A DNA stretch of 64,000 nucleotides, from the NCBI GenBank assembly GCA_018257865.1, contig JAEUBA010000097.1, positions 48,145 to 112,144 on the forward strand. Direction: 5' to 3'. The notes below the pieces were generated by a model. The model saw only the letters and a program-made list of their open reading frames with translations. It ran no database searches and was not told the origin of the DNA. This DNA is from Stereocaulon alpinum. Taxonomy: Eukaryota; Ascomycota; Lecanoromycetes; Lecanorales; Stereocaulaceae. Positions 23,954 to 35,723 of this stretch are shown here, in pieces (the first letter of the stretch is position 1; each line of letters starts with the position of its first letter). The position numbers were made by a program, and so were the translations under genes.

Positions 23954-25570
23954 CGTGCGTTGCTGCGTTCCGAGGTAGAGTAAGAGCTTTTATCTTTAGA
24001 CAAGGCATTGATAAAAGTGTTGGAGTCGCTATCTATGGGACTAGCCTCGCATAAAGTGGGAGATCAACGTGCGCTTGGGATTGCGGTATAATACTGACCT
24101 GTCCGCACGCGACCAACCGCTGTTGCGTATTGATCTTATTGGCTATCTTTCTTCATGTAATGCAAGATGAGAGCAACTTCTTCCATCAATGAAAAAGTAC
24201 GTAAAAGCTTTGACAGTCCTGGCAAGCGAAGTTACCGAGTCAATAACACACTGTGAGAGATGTTATGAATCTCAACGAGAAACCCAATAATCCTCCATAC
24301 TAAAGGAGGGCAATTCGACGTCTGACTGAGCCAGATTGGAAACAGTGACGTGCAAGGTCCTCGCCAAGCTCTATGCCACATTATGTGGATGGCTTCTTTG
24401 CAGCTTCCGAGCATGCCAGGGTACTAAGACTGCGTTGTGCGAAACCTTCCACAATTGGTGGATTCTGCGTTGATGTGCCATTGATACGTCCTAACCTGCG
24501 ATACCAATGCTAAGTAAAGGATACTTTTGGGATTAGTCTGCGTTTGCAAGCAAGCAAGCTACCACTAATGGTATGTCAACGGTTAACAGGTCCTATATCA
24601 CCTGGCTAGCGTCTCCAAAGAACGATGTCCGAAACATTAGAAGGATGGAACAGGGTTCTGAAACCAACTCGCCTGTGATCAGGGTCTTAGTTACGTGCGA
24701 ATTGGCCACACGATTCACACGCCGCCCAATGAGATGTTCATTGCAAGTTTCAGTGCACCATATTGACTCTCACCCTTTATGTAGAATAATATGATTTCCA
24801 GTGGAGAAATGTGATAGGTGATTTTGACCATGGATACGCAGATGCGGACCCTCCGGAGAATATTCGAAGGCTCCGTCAGTGGACAAGCTGAGTGGGCATC
24901 ATCCCGCCTTCAACGAGGCTCTTATTGGCTACGGGCATTAGCGGCGGAGAAGACGCTTTCCGCTTGGGAATGCTTCGGACGCTAATGAGACTTTTTCCAA
25001 CTCTTCAACAAAGGTGAGTTTGGCTCAGTAAGGGCTTCTGACATTTAGTTCACCAACCATGTCCGCTGTTTCCTCCCGGCTGACGTCGTTGAGGCCAAAA
25101 AGCATCCACACGTTTGAGAAACATGCTCTCATGGGGCGGGCATGCTTCCTAGAAATCGCGGCCCTGCATATTGGCCTCACCTACACCATGAGAGAAGGCC
25201 CCGAGAACACGGCTTTATCAATTATGAACCTGCTTACGATGCCTATTCCAAGGCTGACATTAACTGCATCTCGTGATAACTCAAAGCCAATACCGGAATA
25301 GATATCGTTGAAGTCTGCCCAACTTGAATGCTAATGGATATGATCTCTCAGCATACTGATAACGCTTCCACCCCACCACCATTGTTTCAACATTGGTTAA
25401 GCCGCCTCTCGTACCGCCCTACCTGTTAATCACTTAAATAGAATTCAACGTTCCCGATCTATTCCTCCGACCCGCCCTCCATCTTGACCTACATCGATAT
25501 CTCACGCCTAGCAGTGCCTCTTGTATAGTGATTGCTATTGATCCGTAATACAAGTCAATTCTATCACATC
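23954..25570. other. intergenic region
   Basis: About 1.6 kb between divergent genes. A frame at 25059-25301 and neighbouring pieces around 24830-25010 read as short coherent peptides with in-frame stops, possibly a decayed gene, but no family is recognised. No RIP signature. Confidence 0.4.
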
Positions 25571-27034
25571 ATGGGACTTTGGAAGGACCAGGCGTCTGAG
25601 GCTCGAGATCCCTCGGAGGCTTCCTTGTGGAAGTCTCCACCCAATGGCGAGAAAACAAACACTGGGTCGAAAGCCACGATACGCAGGCTCTCTTCAGCAA
25701 CAGCGAAATTCAATGATTTGCATCTTGGCCCATCGGTCGTGGTGCCGCCAAAGCATATGGAAGAGCCCAGCAATGCCCATGAAACGGCTGCAGCGCTTGA
25801 ATTGGCCAAGCATCGGCTGAGTGTGGTGGGCCCTGAAGGCATGAGCACACCTCCTACACGTCCAGAAACAACCACGACCGACAATTACGCATTTGCCTTT
25901 GATATTGATGGAGTGTTAATCCGAGGGGGAAGACCAATACCAGAAGCCATCGAAGCTATGAAAGTCTTGAATGGCCAGAATGAATATGGCATCAAAGCGT
26001 AAGCCAGACGTCCGGACGATCTAAGACTCCCATAGCTGATTACATACAGTCCATACATCTTCCTTACCAACGGCGGTGGTAAGACTGAGCAGGAGCGGTG
26101 TGTACAACTAAGTCGGCAACTGGAACTTGAGATCTCCCCTGGACAATTCATCTGCGGCCATACACCGATGAAAGAGATGGCAGGGAAATATCAGACGGTC
26201 CTTGTCGTTGGAGGAGAAGGGGAGAAATGCCGCGATGTTGCCGAAGGTTACGGCTTCAGAGATGTTGTCACTCCAGGCGATATCATGAAGGACAATGAAA
26301 GGACAACGCCATTCCGGAAACTCACGGATCAGGAGTCACAACACTCTCGCAAGCGCAATTTTGGCGAAGTTGAAATTGAAGCCATCTTTGTCTTTGCCGA
26401 TTCCCGCCACTGGGGCGACGACCAACAGATCATCATCGACCTGCTCACGTCCAAGAATGGTCGGCTGGGCACAATATCCGAAACGTACGATGAAGGACCT
26501 CCAATCTACTTCTCCCATAACGACATCATATGGTCCGCAGAGCATGAGCACACCCGATTGGGTATGGGTGCCTTGAGGACATCACTAGAAGCCATCTACG
26601 AAAGTATTACAGGCAAAAAGCTTGTGTCTACCGCCTTTGGAAAACCGCAGCTTGGCACATTCCAATTCGCGACAAGACTGCTACAGCAATGGCGAAAGGA
26701 TACCTTTGGCATCAACAAGCCTCCCGAGACCGTCTACTTTGTGGGAGACACTCCAGAATCCGATATCCGTGGTACCAATGAATACAATGAGTCCTCATTG
26801 TCAGAGAACGACTGGTATTCCATACTTGTCCGGACGGGCGTTTTCAGAGAAGGGACAAAGCCAAGGTTCACGCCACGAGCGACTGTCGATACTGTTCTGG
26901 ATGCTGTAAAGCATGGCATGAAGCGGGAGATGGACAAGACCACTAAGCAAAAGGCCATGGCCCAGAGTGCAGTTGACGGCGAAGCTGTAATTGAAGAGCA
27001 CCCAATCACCGAAGCCGCTTTAGATGGGACATGA
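25571..27034 (+). CDS. HAD-superfamily hydrolase, CECR5/YKR070W-like
   Basis: Exons 25571-25998 and 26050-27034 (51-nt intron, GTAAGC donor, CTGATTAC branch, CAG acceptor); 1413 nt, 470 residues. After a ~110-residue Ser/Thr-rich leader come the HAD motifs: FAFDIDGVLIRGG (motif I, nucleophile and acid/base aspartates), FLTNGGG (motif II), GKPQLG (motif III Lys) and VGDTPESDIRG (motif IV). The spacing and the TPxxDI pattern fit the CECR5/yeast YKR070W group of the HAD IIA subfamily, reported as mitochondrial in yeast; the basic N-terminus (ATIRRLSS) is compatible with a targeting peptide. Substrate unknown. The C-terminal tail is charged and poorly conserved. The start was chosen as the first ATG in a TATCACATCATGG context. 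Confidence 0.85.
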
Positions 27035-28088
27035 TGCTTTGTTAGATTGACTCATTGCTTGCGATGCACAAAAACGGACGTAGTAATACCTTACGCACAG
27101 AGCGAATTGTGCCTGACGGGGCTTGTTATGGAAGTGCTCCAAAGCCCATGTCATCCTTATCTTGGTGTTTAAACAGTGCAGTTATTTCGTTTCAGCTTGC
27201 TGGCCCAGGCTTAGGCGATAGGGTACAGTAGAGTACCAAGTACCTTAGCTAGACACCCATCAAGTACCAAGGCAGTTTTCTCCTCCATAAGCAGCCAACA
27301 CGTTGGTGTAGAGCGTAACAACCTATGCATATCCGAATATGTTGGTGCACCAGTCATCCAGGTTCATCATCACCGAGTGATGCACAGCGAGACAGATTAA
27401 CTTCGATCGTGATTTGTCATGCATGTCACTGTTGGTAGCATGAGAGCAGGCAAGCCAGTTGACAGCAAGCAGCTGCAGGTATGACCGGAATATTTATGCG
27501 ATTACACATGGCAAGTCCGATGTTGCTGCATGAGTTAGGCGATCCAAGGCGTGGAATGTGCTGCAAGCCGTGCCACGGAGCCAGTGGGGGGCGAGGGGGG
27601 ATGTGGGGAAGATAAGGCTTATCCGATAATAATTAATGGGTGGAGCGGATATTTGATCGCATGGTTCGGAAGGCGTTCAGGGACCGGATCGGGATGGTGG
27701 GGTGGGGTCACGATCCCGATGGCTGGCTTATTGGATGCCCGAGGCAAACTCACCCCAGTCATTAATCATTGTCCGTCTCGCCTGCATCGTACTTATATGT
27801 ATCCGCTGTTCAGCCTGCCTCATGTCAAGTTTTGCATCATGCTGACTAAAACAAAGAACCATAACACCTTCTTTTGATCGTCAAGGCCACCCACGCCCCT
27901 AGATCGGCATTAGCAGCTTCTGAACAAGGAGGACCCTTGCGGCGCCTGAGACACATGATCATCATAACAAGGAGTCCATGACTACCTTCGGCATGCAAGA
28001 TCGATAATTATTTAATAATACACTCTTCAGGACAATTCATAAGATCAGGGCCTGAAGTCTGTTCACCATCACCCAAAGGAGTAACAAA
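27035..28088. other. intergenic region with GATA cluster
   Basis: About 1.05 kb upstream of the Ser/Pro-rich gene. Contains a GC-rich, G-run-rich segment (27585-27720) and the palindromic GATA cluster listed separately. A plus frame at 27551-27877 is not convincing. Confidence 0.4.
27611..27629. promoter_or_regulatory. palindromic GATA-factor site cluster
   Basis: GATAAGGCTTATC is a perfect 13-bp palindrome of two HGATAR sites, immediately followed by a third, CCGATAAT. Paired GATA sites are the known targets of fungal GATA factors (nitrogen regulator AreA or siderophore repressor types). It lies 460 bases upstream of the ATG at 28089 and about 580 bases downstream of the HAD gene, so the Ser/Pro-rich gene is the likely target. 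Regulation is inferred. Confidence 0.4.
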
Positions 28089-29054
28089 ATGGTGCCTCGC
28101 GTCACAGAACCACCCATTATCATAAACCCGCCTAAAGTTGACCTCGACCATGCCACTATCAAGCCACTCCCTGCTCTCCCCACCGAGATGACGTTCCCAC
28201 GTCCTATCACGCCTCGACGAGCAACAGCACCCGAGCCTTCTCCCACCCTGTCTCCTTTCTCCAGCCTCGCTACAACTTTACCACTGCGACCACGCACCCG
28301 CTCCCCTTACGCGAGGGGACACACCCGGTCACGCTCATCCAGCGGTGCACTATCTGCCCCTCAGATGACACGAGCGCACTCATCTCCAGTTCCCAACGCT
28401 ACCGACAGATTCATGGCTCGCCCATCCAGCCCATTAGGCCCTCCACTTCGACACCGCAGCCCTATGAGAAAACCTACAGACGAGACATTCTCCAGCTTCG
28501 GCAATCAATTAGACATAGACCAGACCATATCCGAAAACTCAGAATTAGACCTCACACCACGAGCTACGGGAGATAACGACTCCACACCTGCCTCACCAAC
28601 ACCATATATACACCAAACCTTCCCTCGTACGCGTCGACGGCCAGCCTCACCGCTCTCACAGTCAGCCTTTGGGTCAAGCACACCGAAGAACACGCTTCGA
28701 GCATGTACATCCACGCCTTCGCTATCACCAAACCACTACAATGAGTCCTATCCCTCGAACTACTCTTATTCGTCTGGCTCCATACCCTCGACCCCTACAT
28801 CATTGCGATCGAGGTCGCCCAGTATAAGCAGTCTGGAGACTATACCTGACAGTCCGGATGCAGAACTAGAAGCAGAAGAGATTGCAAAATTGAAGGCTGC
28901 AGCGGATAGGGAAGAGCAAAGCGAGGAAGGTGTGAGACGCAGATTGGGCGGAGAGGGCCCTGGACTCGGAGGAAGGGATAAGAGGAAGAGGTGGAGTGTC
29001 TGTGGGGCGGAGAGGAGGGGTGATTTGGGATTGGAGACGATTTGGGAGGGTTGA
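28089..29054 (+). CDS. Ser/Pro/Arg-rich basic protein (conserved fungal, unknown function)
   Basis: 321-residue single-exon frame, ATG in AACAAAATGG. The protein is largely disordered: PPIIINPPKVDLD at the start, then repeated RS/SP-rich segments (RTRSPYARGHTRSRSSSG), many SP/TP sites, and an acidic helix (DAELEAEEIAKLKAAADREE). The C-terminus (DKRKRWSVCGAERRGDLGLE, then TIWEG) looks ordered and resembles a conserved ending I associate with fungal proteins annotated as basic proline-rich; that is recall. The many SP/TP motifs suggest kinase regulation. No membrane or signal segments. Confidence 0.7.
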   Translation: MVPRVTEPPIIINPPKVDLDHATIKPLPALPTEMTFPRPITPRRATAPEPSPTLSPFSSLATTLPLRPRTRSPYARGHTRSRSSSGALSAPQMTRAHSSPVPNATDRFMARPSSPLGPPLRHRSPMRKPTDETFSSFGNQLDIDQTISENSELDLTPRATGDNDSTPASPTPYIHQTFPRTRRRPASPLSQSAFGSSTPKNTLRACTSTPSLSPNHYNESYPSNYSYSSGSIPSTPTSLRSRSPSISSLETIPDSPDAELEAEEIAKLKAAADREEQSEEGVRRRLGGEGPGLGGRDKRKRWSVCGAERRGDLGLETIWEG

Positions 29055-29857
29055 TGGTTGGGTTCGAATCACCGATACTGCATAAGAAAATACGAACGAT
29101 CAGCACAAACGAAATATACTGCATTGCTGGAGGCGTTTGCTTGGTGGCATGCACACTCATGGTGCGGAACCTATACAATTGCTTGGGGTGGGAGATTTCA
29201 TGCGACCTGTCAAAAGTCAAGCTGGAGGATGGCTTTTGCATTAACAACGAACTCATCCTTTCGCACACGCAAGCATTTTGCAGCATCAGTATACGGCGCA
29301 GTATTGGAAGCATCGTAGTCTGGCTGTATGCTAGCTACAGCTTACAACTATACCAGGCGTTCGGAGGTAATCGATCATACAGTCGTTAACCATAGAACAG
29401 CACAAAGCATATATATTGGCGAACGAATTGTCCACTCCATGCTTGCACGTGGGAGGAACCGTTCCTGAAAAATGACCCAGACTTGCCCTTGAACGGGTAT
29501 AAGACGCATATTAATCGCGAGAGGCACAGCCAGATGACGTTACCTAAGCCCCCACAACCAGCACATCCAGCGTCTAAACTCCAACGAATCGGTCACGTGG
29601 GCTGTGCCTCTGGCTTTTACCATCGAGCAAGTAACCTCTCTCCAAACGATTATGATCTCAACTCACCACATGCCCCGTCTCGCCGGTAATAATACATCAC
29701 ACCATCTACAATCTCCTCACCACTTTTCCCTCCCACTCCTCGTCTACTCCCCATCCCAACTACTGTAACCCTACAACCCCACAAGTCCTCTTCCCTGCCT
29801 TCCCCCACTCCATCCACAGCCTACCACCCAACCATCTCCTCCCCATGCCTACCACCC

Positions 29858-29891
<34 letters not shown>

Positions 29892-31101
29892 ATCCCATGC
29901 CAGCACAACCCCTCCCTCCCCCACTCTCCCAGCGCAACTCCTACATACCATCAATACCCAACCTTAACCTCAACACCAACCCTCTAATCCTTCTACTAAT
30001 AAAAAGCGGGAATATTATTGCATTGTCTTGAGGGAGAGGGTGACGAAGGCGTTGTTGCGATACGATAGTTCGTCATATCTACTGGGTAAGCGAGTTGACG
30101 GTGTAAATGAATCCTTCCCCTCCTCACCACCCTCTCAAAGCCTATACTCAATCCCAACCTCACATCCCACCTCCTTCCCTCTCCCCTATCCCCTCTCCGC
30201 CCGTCCAATCGTCCTTTTTTCGTGGTTTTATATTCACTCCACCGGTACAAAGAACAAGTATTTCTTTACTTCGCGAAGGTAGGAAGTGGAGAGTTTACTG
30301 CTTTGTGAGAGGGGACGGAGGAAGGGAGAGGGTGGAGGGTGAGGTGGAGTTGCGGTTGGGGAATGGGCATGAGGAGGGAGTTTGGGGGATGGGGATGTAG
30401 GGAGGGGAAGGGGGAGGAGGGAAAAGGGGGCCAGGTTGGAGTGGAGGGGGGAGGAGTCGGGCTTGTATTCTACGTTAGAAAGGAGCAACGAGATTGCTTC
30501 AATGCCGTTGTATCCTAGCATGCCCTCGCCCGGCCTCTACTCCGTGCAGCGAATAGCCATAGTAAAACACGAGATATGCAAGAGAAGATGGATACCTTGT
30601 ATAGACTAATATTAGGCATACAACCGCAGCAGCACCACGATCCTACCAGGCTCAAAGAAAGTGATGGGCGACAACACAGATTCATTGTCCGCTTGGGTTC
30701 GTAAACGAGCACGTTTGTCGTCCAAATATATGCTTCCATTGCTTGATTGGTAAATGCAACAGGAAATAATCATGTACCATCTTCTCCTGGACCAGCTTGC
30801 TGGGTACTTTCGAGCATCCATCCATCCACTCGGTGCTTGGCTCTACGCTCTACATCCTCCTCGCACAAAATTCCTCAAGAAAAACCCAAGCTCGACCTGC
30901 CATCCTCCGCCACATCCAACGACACAAATATCCGCGAGAACGAGCCCTGCGAAAGGGTCAAGATGATACGTAATTCGCATGAGATTCCGTGCAAGCGTGC
31001 TGCCGTGATTGTCCGAGATCACGGTGTTCGTATCAATATTTAAGGATAGATATACACTTCATTCTTGTCAATCATAACATAGAAATCCATCCCCATCTCC
31101 A
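29055..31101. other. intergenic region with strong purine/pyrimidine asymmetry
   Basis: About 2 kb without a convincing gene. From about 29690 the plus strand is pyrimidine-rich (29690-29990 and 30110-30230), then purine-rich (30280-30470), then pyrimidine-rich again from 30780. The asymmetry opens long frames of Pro/Ser or Arg/Gly residues on both strands that I regard as shadows. Includes the poly-C tract listed separately. Confidence 0.45.
29859..29891. repeat. poly-C homopolymer, 33 bases
   Basis: An uninterrupted run of 33 C residues (G on the minus strand) between CACCCA and ATCCCA. Such runs are rare and length-unstable, and can form quadruplex or i-motif structures; the exact length may be an assembly estimate. 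Confidence 0.95.
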
Positions 31102-31390
31102 TAGATTTGAACCACTTCCATAATCACCAAAGCGAAGCGCACGCACACATCACACACCAAACATCTCCGCTTTATCACAAAGCACCTTCTTCACCAACTT
31201 CCCCCCCCAACACACCACCATCGCAATCCAAACAACCCAATACGCAGTACATTCCAAGAACAAAAACGCAGACCCATCCCCAATCCCTCACCCCTCACCC
31301 CAACCCCAAACCCCTATCCAAACCCTCCACTCACAAAATTCCAACAACTACGCGAGACCCGACACGCCGAAAAATATCGCAGAAGCTAGG
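31102..31390 (+). pseudogene. host reading frame interrupted by Copia 1, left part
   Basis: An open frame (Pro/Thr/Gln-rich, ending TRRKISQKLG) runs from about 31102 into the CTAGG target site. If Copia 1 and one copy of CTAGG are removed, the frame continues at 37459 without a stop for 72 more codons. No in-frame ATG is visible on the left, so this may be an internal exon beginning after the CCATAG at about 31102. The composition is low-complexity, so whether it was a genuine gene is uncertain. Family not recognised. Confidence 0.4.
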
Positions 31391-31595
31391 TGTCGGTAGA
31401 ACCTAGCTGCTAGGTTGTACCGATTAGTGGGTGCTTGATCCCCTATTACCTGCCTGGGACAACCTGATTATAGGGTGTCTATTGGGCTTAGTAAACTAGG
31501 GATTATCTTAAATCTAGCTAGCTAAACTATAGTGTTTTAACTCAGGAGTCAGCGCCAAGCCGCTTATTACGGAGCGGAGTAATATTATTCCGACA
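31391..31595 (-). repeat. Copia 1 LTR, left (3' LTR)
   Basis: 205 bp, TGTCGG...CCGACA. Differs from the right LTR only by transitions (for example TTATAGG versus TTACAGG, TTTTAACTC versus TTTTGACTC), and is the more heavily mutated of the two. Confidence 0.93.
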
Positions 31596-34500
31596 CTAGC
31601 AAAGTTTTATACAAGTCGAGAAAACAGTGCTAATCGACGCCAAATCTAATAGTTAGCTAGTATAGAAACGGGCCTATAAGGCTAAGTAACGCTGTAATCT
31701 AATTAGTTAGATTATAGCTTCCCTTTCTACCTAGGCGTTTATCTTTAGCTTAATAGCGTTGCTATCTACTAATTACTTTAACGCTTAGTAGTAGCGCTCC
31801 TTAGTTATAGCGTCTACTAAGTTATAATTTCTATTAATCTACTATATCTTATTAATTTCCCTTCTCTTATAGGACTGCCGTAGTCCTATTATATTAATTA
31901 TTAAGCGTTTTTTAGCGGTAGTACTAAGGCGTATAATATAGTTATATAGGGAGTAGGAGTTAGTATATAGAATTAGTAGTATCTTCGCCTAAGTAATACC
32001 CTTAATAGTAGATTATAAGGTAGTAGTAATATCGAACCCTACTACTATTATATATAGCTCTAAAGCTAGCACCGATCTTATAACTCTCTTATATTTAGTA
32101 CTACTCTAGTAGATAATATTACTACTAATATTAATAGTCGATTTATTAAGCTGTTACTCGTTAGTAAGGATAATAACGTACCTAATCTAAGAGCTAAGGT
32201 TAGCGTTATTAGCGAAGGCGGTATTAATAAAGACTAGTAGTTTCAGCTTCTCTAGAGTAAGCTTAATAAATTATAGGCCTTAGCGGTAGTTCTCCTTTTA
32301 CTAATTCAGCTATTTATTTAACTAATTAGTATCTTCTTTCGCTAGCTAAGTAATTTAGGCTACTCTAGATAGTATAAAGGCTATCTCTAGTTAATATATA
32401 GAGGCTATATAGGCGCCTTAAGCCCTTTCCTTAATATATTATAATTTAATATCGCTAGCGGTGGTAGTATCGATCGTATTAATCTTACTATATTACCGTT
32501 ACTACGAGAGCTTTAGAATATCGCTGTTACCGGAAAAAGTTTTATTAGAAATAGTAGTACTATTAAATCGGAGGTCTTTTTCTTTATCTAACTTCTTAAT
32601 TAGCTTTGCTAGGAAGTCTATATTAAGGCGTACTTACTCTTCTAGCTCTAAGTATTCGGCTATTCCGCAAAATAGGGAGTCGTTAGTTTATAGGCTAATA
32701 ATTACCTACTTAGAGTATATAAGGTAGGGATCGAATAAGGAGACGGTAAGGCCTAGCTTACTAGTATAGTAGTTATAGTAGGTCTTAAACTAATATATCC
32801 CTACTTCTAGGACGCTATATAGTAGGCGGACTACTTTTAGTATATTATCTCCTAGGTTAGTACCTTACGGTAGCTTTATATAGACTAGGCGGCTTAGTAC
32901 TAAAGTCGACTATATATAAGCTTATAAGATATCGCGTATATAGAGGTCTTATAGTAGAATTATAGTAAGGCAAATAATAAGGCGTTAGCTAGCGCGTTAA
33001 ATCGTTAGCGACTACGTTAGTACCTCCTTCTTACCTTTATTATTATAGGCTTAGACGACTAGTCTAAACTTTTCGAATAGTATAGTACTATCCTACTTAA
33101 TATTATTAACGAATTAGTAGCTAAAGATATAGGTATATAGTAGTATATCTTACTTACTAATAATCTTAAAGACTCCCTTAGTAATAAGGCCGTTAATTTC
33201 CTTTCGGCGAGAGTTAATAAATAGGCTATTTAGCGATCGAATAGTACCTTCTACTTACAGCTTTATTAATAGCTTAATATCTAATTACTCCTTATTAGTA
33301 AGGTAAGCGTAGTAGGCAGGTAGGTATCGCTATCGCTACGGGTTTTAGCGTATAGCAGTAGCTTCCTCAGTTAGTAGGTCTACTTAAGGTATAGGAGGTA
33401 TTTTATTAGTTAATTTAACTAAGTAAGGCTTAACTAAGGTAATTCGAAATATTATAGGGTCGCTATTAAGTTTAACTATATAGGCTTAGTTATTTATAGC
33501 GAGTAATTAGTAGGGCCTTTTCTATCTTTTACCTTTTCGCTAAACTAAGACGTTACTACTAATAGGAGCGTCTAGTATAGAGTCGCTTTATAGACCGTTA
33601 CGGTAGCGTAAGGCTTTAGTAACGTCTCTTTTTACTAATAATTCTAACGCTTCTTTTATTACGCGTTTAATAGCCTTACCTCTTTCTATAATTAATAGGT
33701 ATATAGGGTCTAATTCGGTAAGCTTTAGAAATATACTAAATAGTAATAGTATAGATATTAGTCTATTAGGTCTAGCTGTATTATTAATTACCTTAATAGT
33801 AATTTATAAGGCGAATTACTTACTTAGTAGTAGTAGGTCTTCTCAGATAATATTATACGCACACCTAAGAGGTATATAGTAGCGTTTAACTAGACTAATT
33901 AAGTAATATACTTTAATAGGGACGTATTTTAATTTAATTACTATCCCTTTTACCTTAGAGGCGAATTCGGTGCTAATAAATTACTTACTAGCGTCGTAGA
34001 CTAGTATATCTAGTAGTTTAATATAAGTATTAATCTAGCAGGCCCTTAGCGTATCCTAGACCGTCTCCGCTAAAATATCTTTTAGAAAGCGGGCGGTTTG
34101 GAAGCGTATAGCCTCGTCGATAGTATATAGGACTAGGGCCGTAGGGCTATCTAAGTATATAATATTAATTATTACTAAGTAATTAAATTATAGGTCGTTT
34201 TTAATAGTAAATTTAAACCTTCCTAGCGATCTTCTATATTTCTAGTAAGTTAAGTAGAACTTACCTAGTTAATTAATAGCGTCCTAGTCGAAATAGTAGC
34301 TAAAGCGCTTTAGTAGGCGTGCTAAGCGTATTATTAATAGGTAGCTGAAGCGGGGGTATAGACGTTAAAGATCCTACTCTATTAATTAGCTACTTATAAC
34401 GCCGTTATTAGTATAGGCGTTAATATAGGCGTTTACTAGCGACGTTCCCTATATAAGAAATAAGTAAATATATAGCCTTATAATAGGGACTTATCTATTA

Positions 34501-35053
34501 CTACTAACTAAGTAATTAGTAAGGTTATTAAAATAAAAACCTGCCTAGTTAAGGTCTTATAGGTAGAGAAGGAATAGTATATTAGTATTAATAATATAGA
34601 ATTCGATAATACTAATTAGTAAATCGACGGTAATAGTACCTTTTAATAAGGTATCGCTAATACTAAATTTAAACCTAGTACTACTAGCCTTATTAGTATT
34701 AATATTAACGTCTTACTTACGCTATAGTACTAAATATTAATTATAGCCTACTAAGGAGTTATAGGTAGCGCCTATATTAATTATAAGGCCGTAGAAGTAG
34801 CTATCGCCGTATCTTTTAGCGGGGCGGTAAGTTACTTCTCCTTAGATATTAATATTAATATTATCCTAGATAGATAGTACCTTAGTAACGGTATATAAAG
34901 TCGCTTGATTAGCTAGCTTTTAGTATACAGCCTTGCTATTAATTATACCTATTAATATTAGAAACACCTTACCGTTACCTTAGTTAGGTAGGTCGATAGG
35001 TTAGTCTTTAGTAGTATTTTCCTCCTTAGTAGTACTACCTTCGCTACCGCCTT

Positions 35054-35221
35054 TGTCACGGGTCGACCCTAGGGCCTATTCTGGGGCTTAACCGCCGCAC
35101 TACTGGCCCGCGCCTAGCAAAAGAGCACAAACAAAGCTTGACGAGCTTTGCCCTAGGCCACTATATATAGGAATACCCCAGGTGTACTACCTAGGAATCT
35201 ACCTAGGCCCAGCCCGTAATA
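35054..35221 (-). repeat. TRIM-like element LTR, left copy
   Basis: 168 bp; about 11 transitions and no indels relative to the right copy. Contains CTATATATAG (TATA-like) and the AAAGCTTGACGAGCTTT near-palindrome. Confidence 0.88.
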
Positions 35222-35555
35222 CTACCTCCCCCTCCTAGGAGGCTCCGCCCTAGAGCTACTGCCCGCGCCTGATCCGCCGCAGTAACAGGACTCGAACCTA
35301 TACCCACGCGTAACCGCCGCAACTATAGTGCCCCAACTACGGAAGATTAAATATAGAATTGCCCCCTAGCGCGTGTGAAATAAGATACGCTGTGAGCCCC
35401 CGACGAGCTAATACTCCGCCCTAGAGCTACTGCCCGCACCCGATCCGCCTAAGCGTAATCGCCGTATAATTCGCCCGCAGCGTAACCGCCGCACGCTATA
35501 GTACTCTAACCACGGAGGGGCTCGAACTTAGGACCCTAGGGTTGAGCTTTGTTTA

Positions 35556-35723
35556 TATTACGGGTCGACCCTAGGGCCTATTCTGGGGCTTAACCGCCGC
35601 ACCACTGGCCCGCGCCTGGCAAAAGAGCACAAACAAAGCTCGACGAGCTTTGCCCTAGGCCACTATATATAGGAATGCCCCGGGCGCACCACCTAGGAAT
35701 CTACCTAGGCCCAGCCCGTAACA
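35556..35723 (-). repeat. TRIM-like element LTR, right copy
   Basis: 168 bp partner of the left copy. Its inner end reads TATTACGGG where the left copy has TGTCACGGG, consistent with C-to-T/G-to-A change. Confidence 0.88.

Larger units (their letters stand above)
35054..35723 (-). mobile_element. TRIM-like miniature LTR element nested in Copia 1
   Basis: 670 bp bounded by 168-bp direct repeats (35054-35221 and 35556-35723) with TG...CA outer ends and a 5-bp target duplication GCCTT (35049-35053 and 35724-35728). Comparison with Copia 2 shows the uninterrupted sequence at this point, confirming insertion. The internal 334 bp has no coding capacity. A purine-rich tract on the minus strand (GGAGGGGGAGGTAG, next to the 35221 end) suits a polypurine tract, setting the orientation to minus. 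The inside holds two tRNA-like modules with a perfect B box (GGTTCGAGTCC, minus strand, about 35285-35300), and a related motif recurs in each LTR. It is far less RIP-damaged than its host element. Non-autonomous; must use proteins from elsewhere. Confidence 0.85.

Noticed and set aside
29061..29078. GGGTTCGAATCACCG, a tRNA B-box-like sequence after the Ser/Pro-rich gene
   Set aside because: The flanks do not pair as a T-stem, and no acceptor stem or D-arm could be built upstream.
35100..35160. Possible hammerhead-ribozyme (retrozyme) core in the TRIM-like LTR, around AAAGCTTGACGAGCTTT
   Set aside because: Lacks the CTGANGA and GAAA core elements; it is only a near-palindrome.
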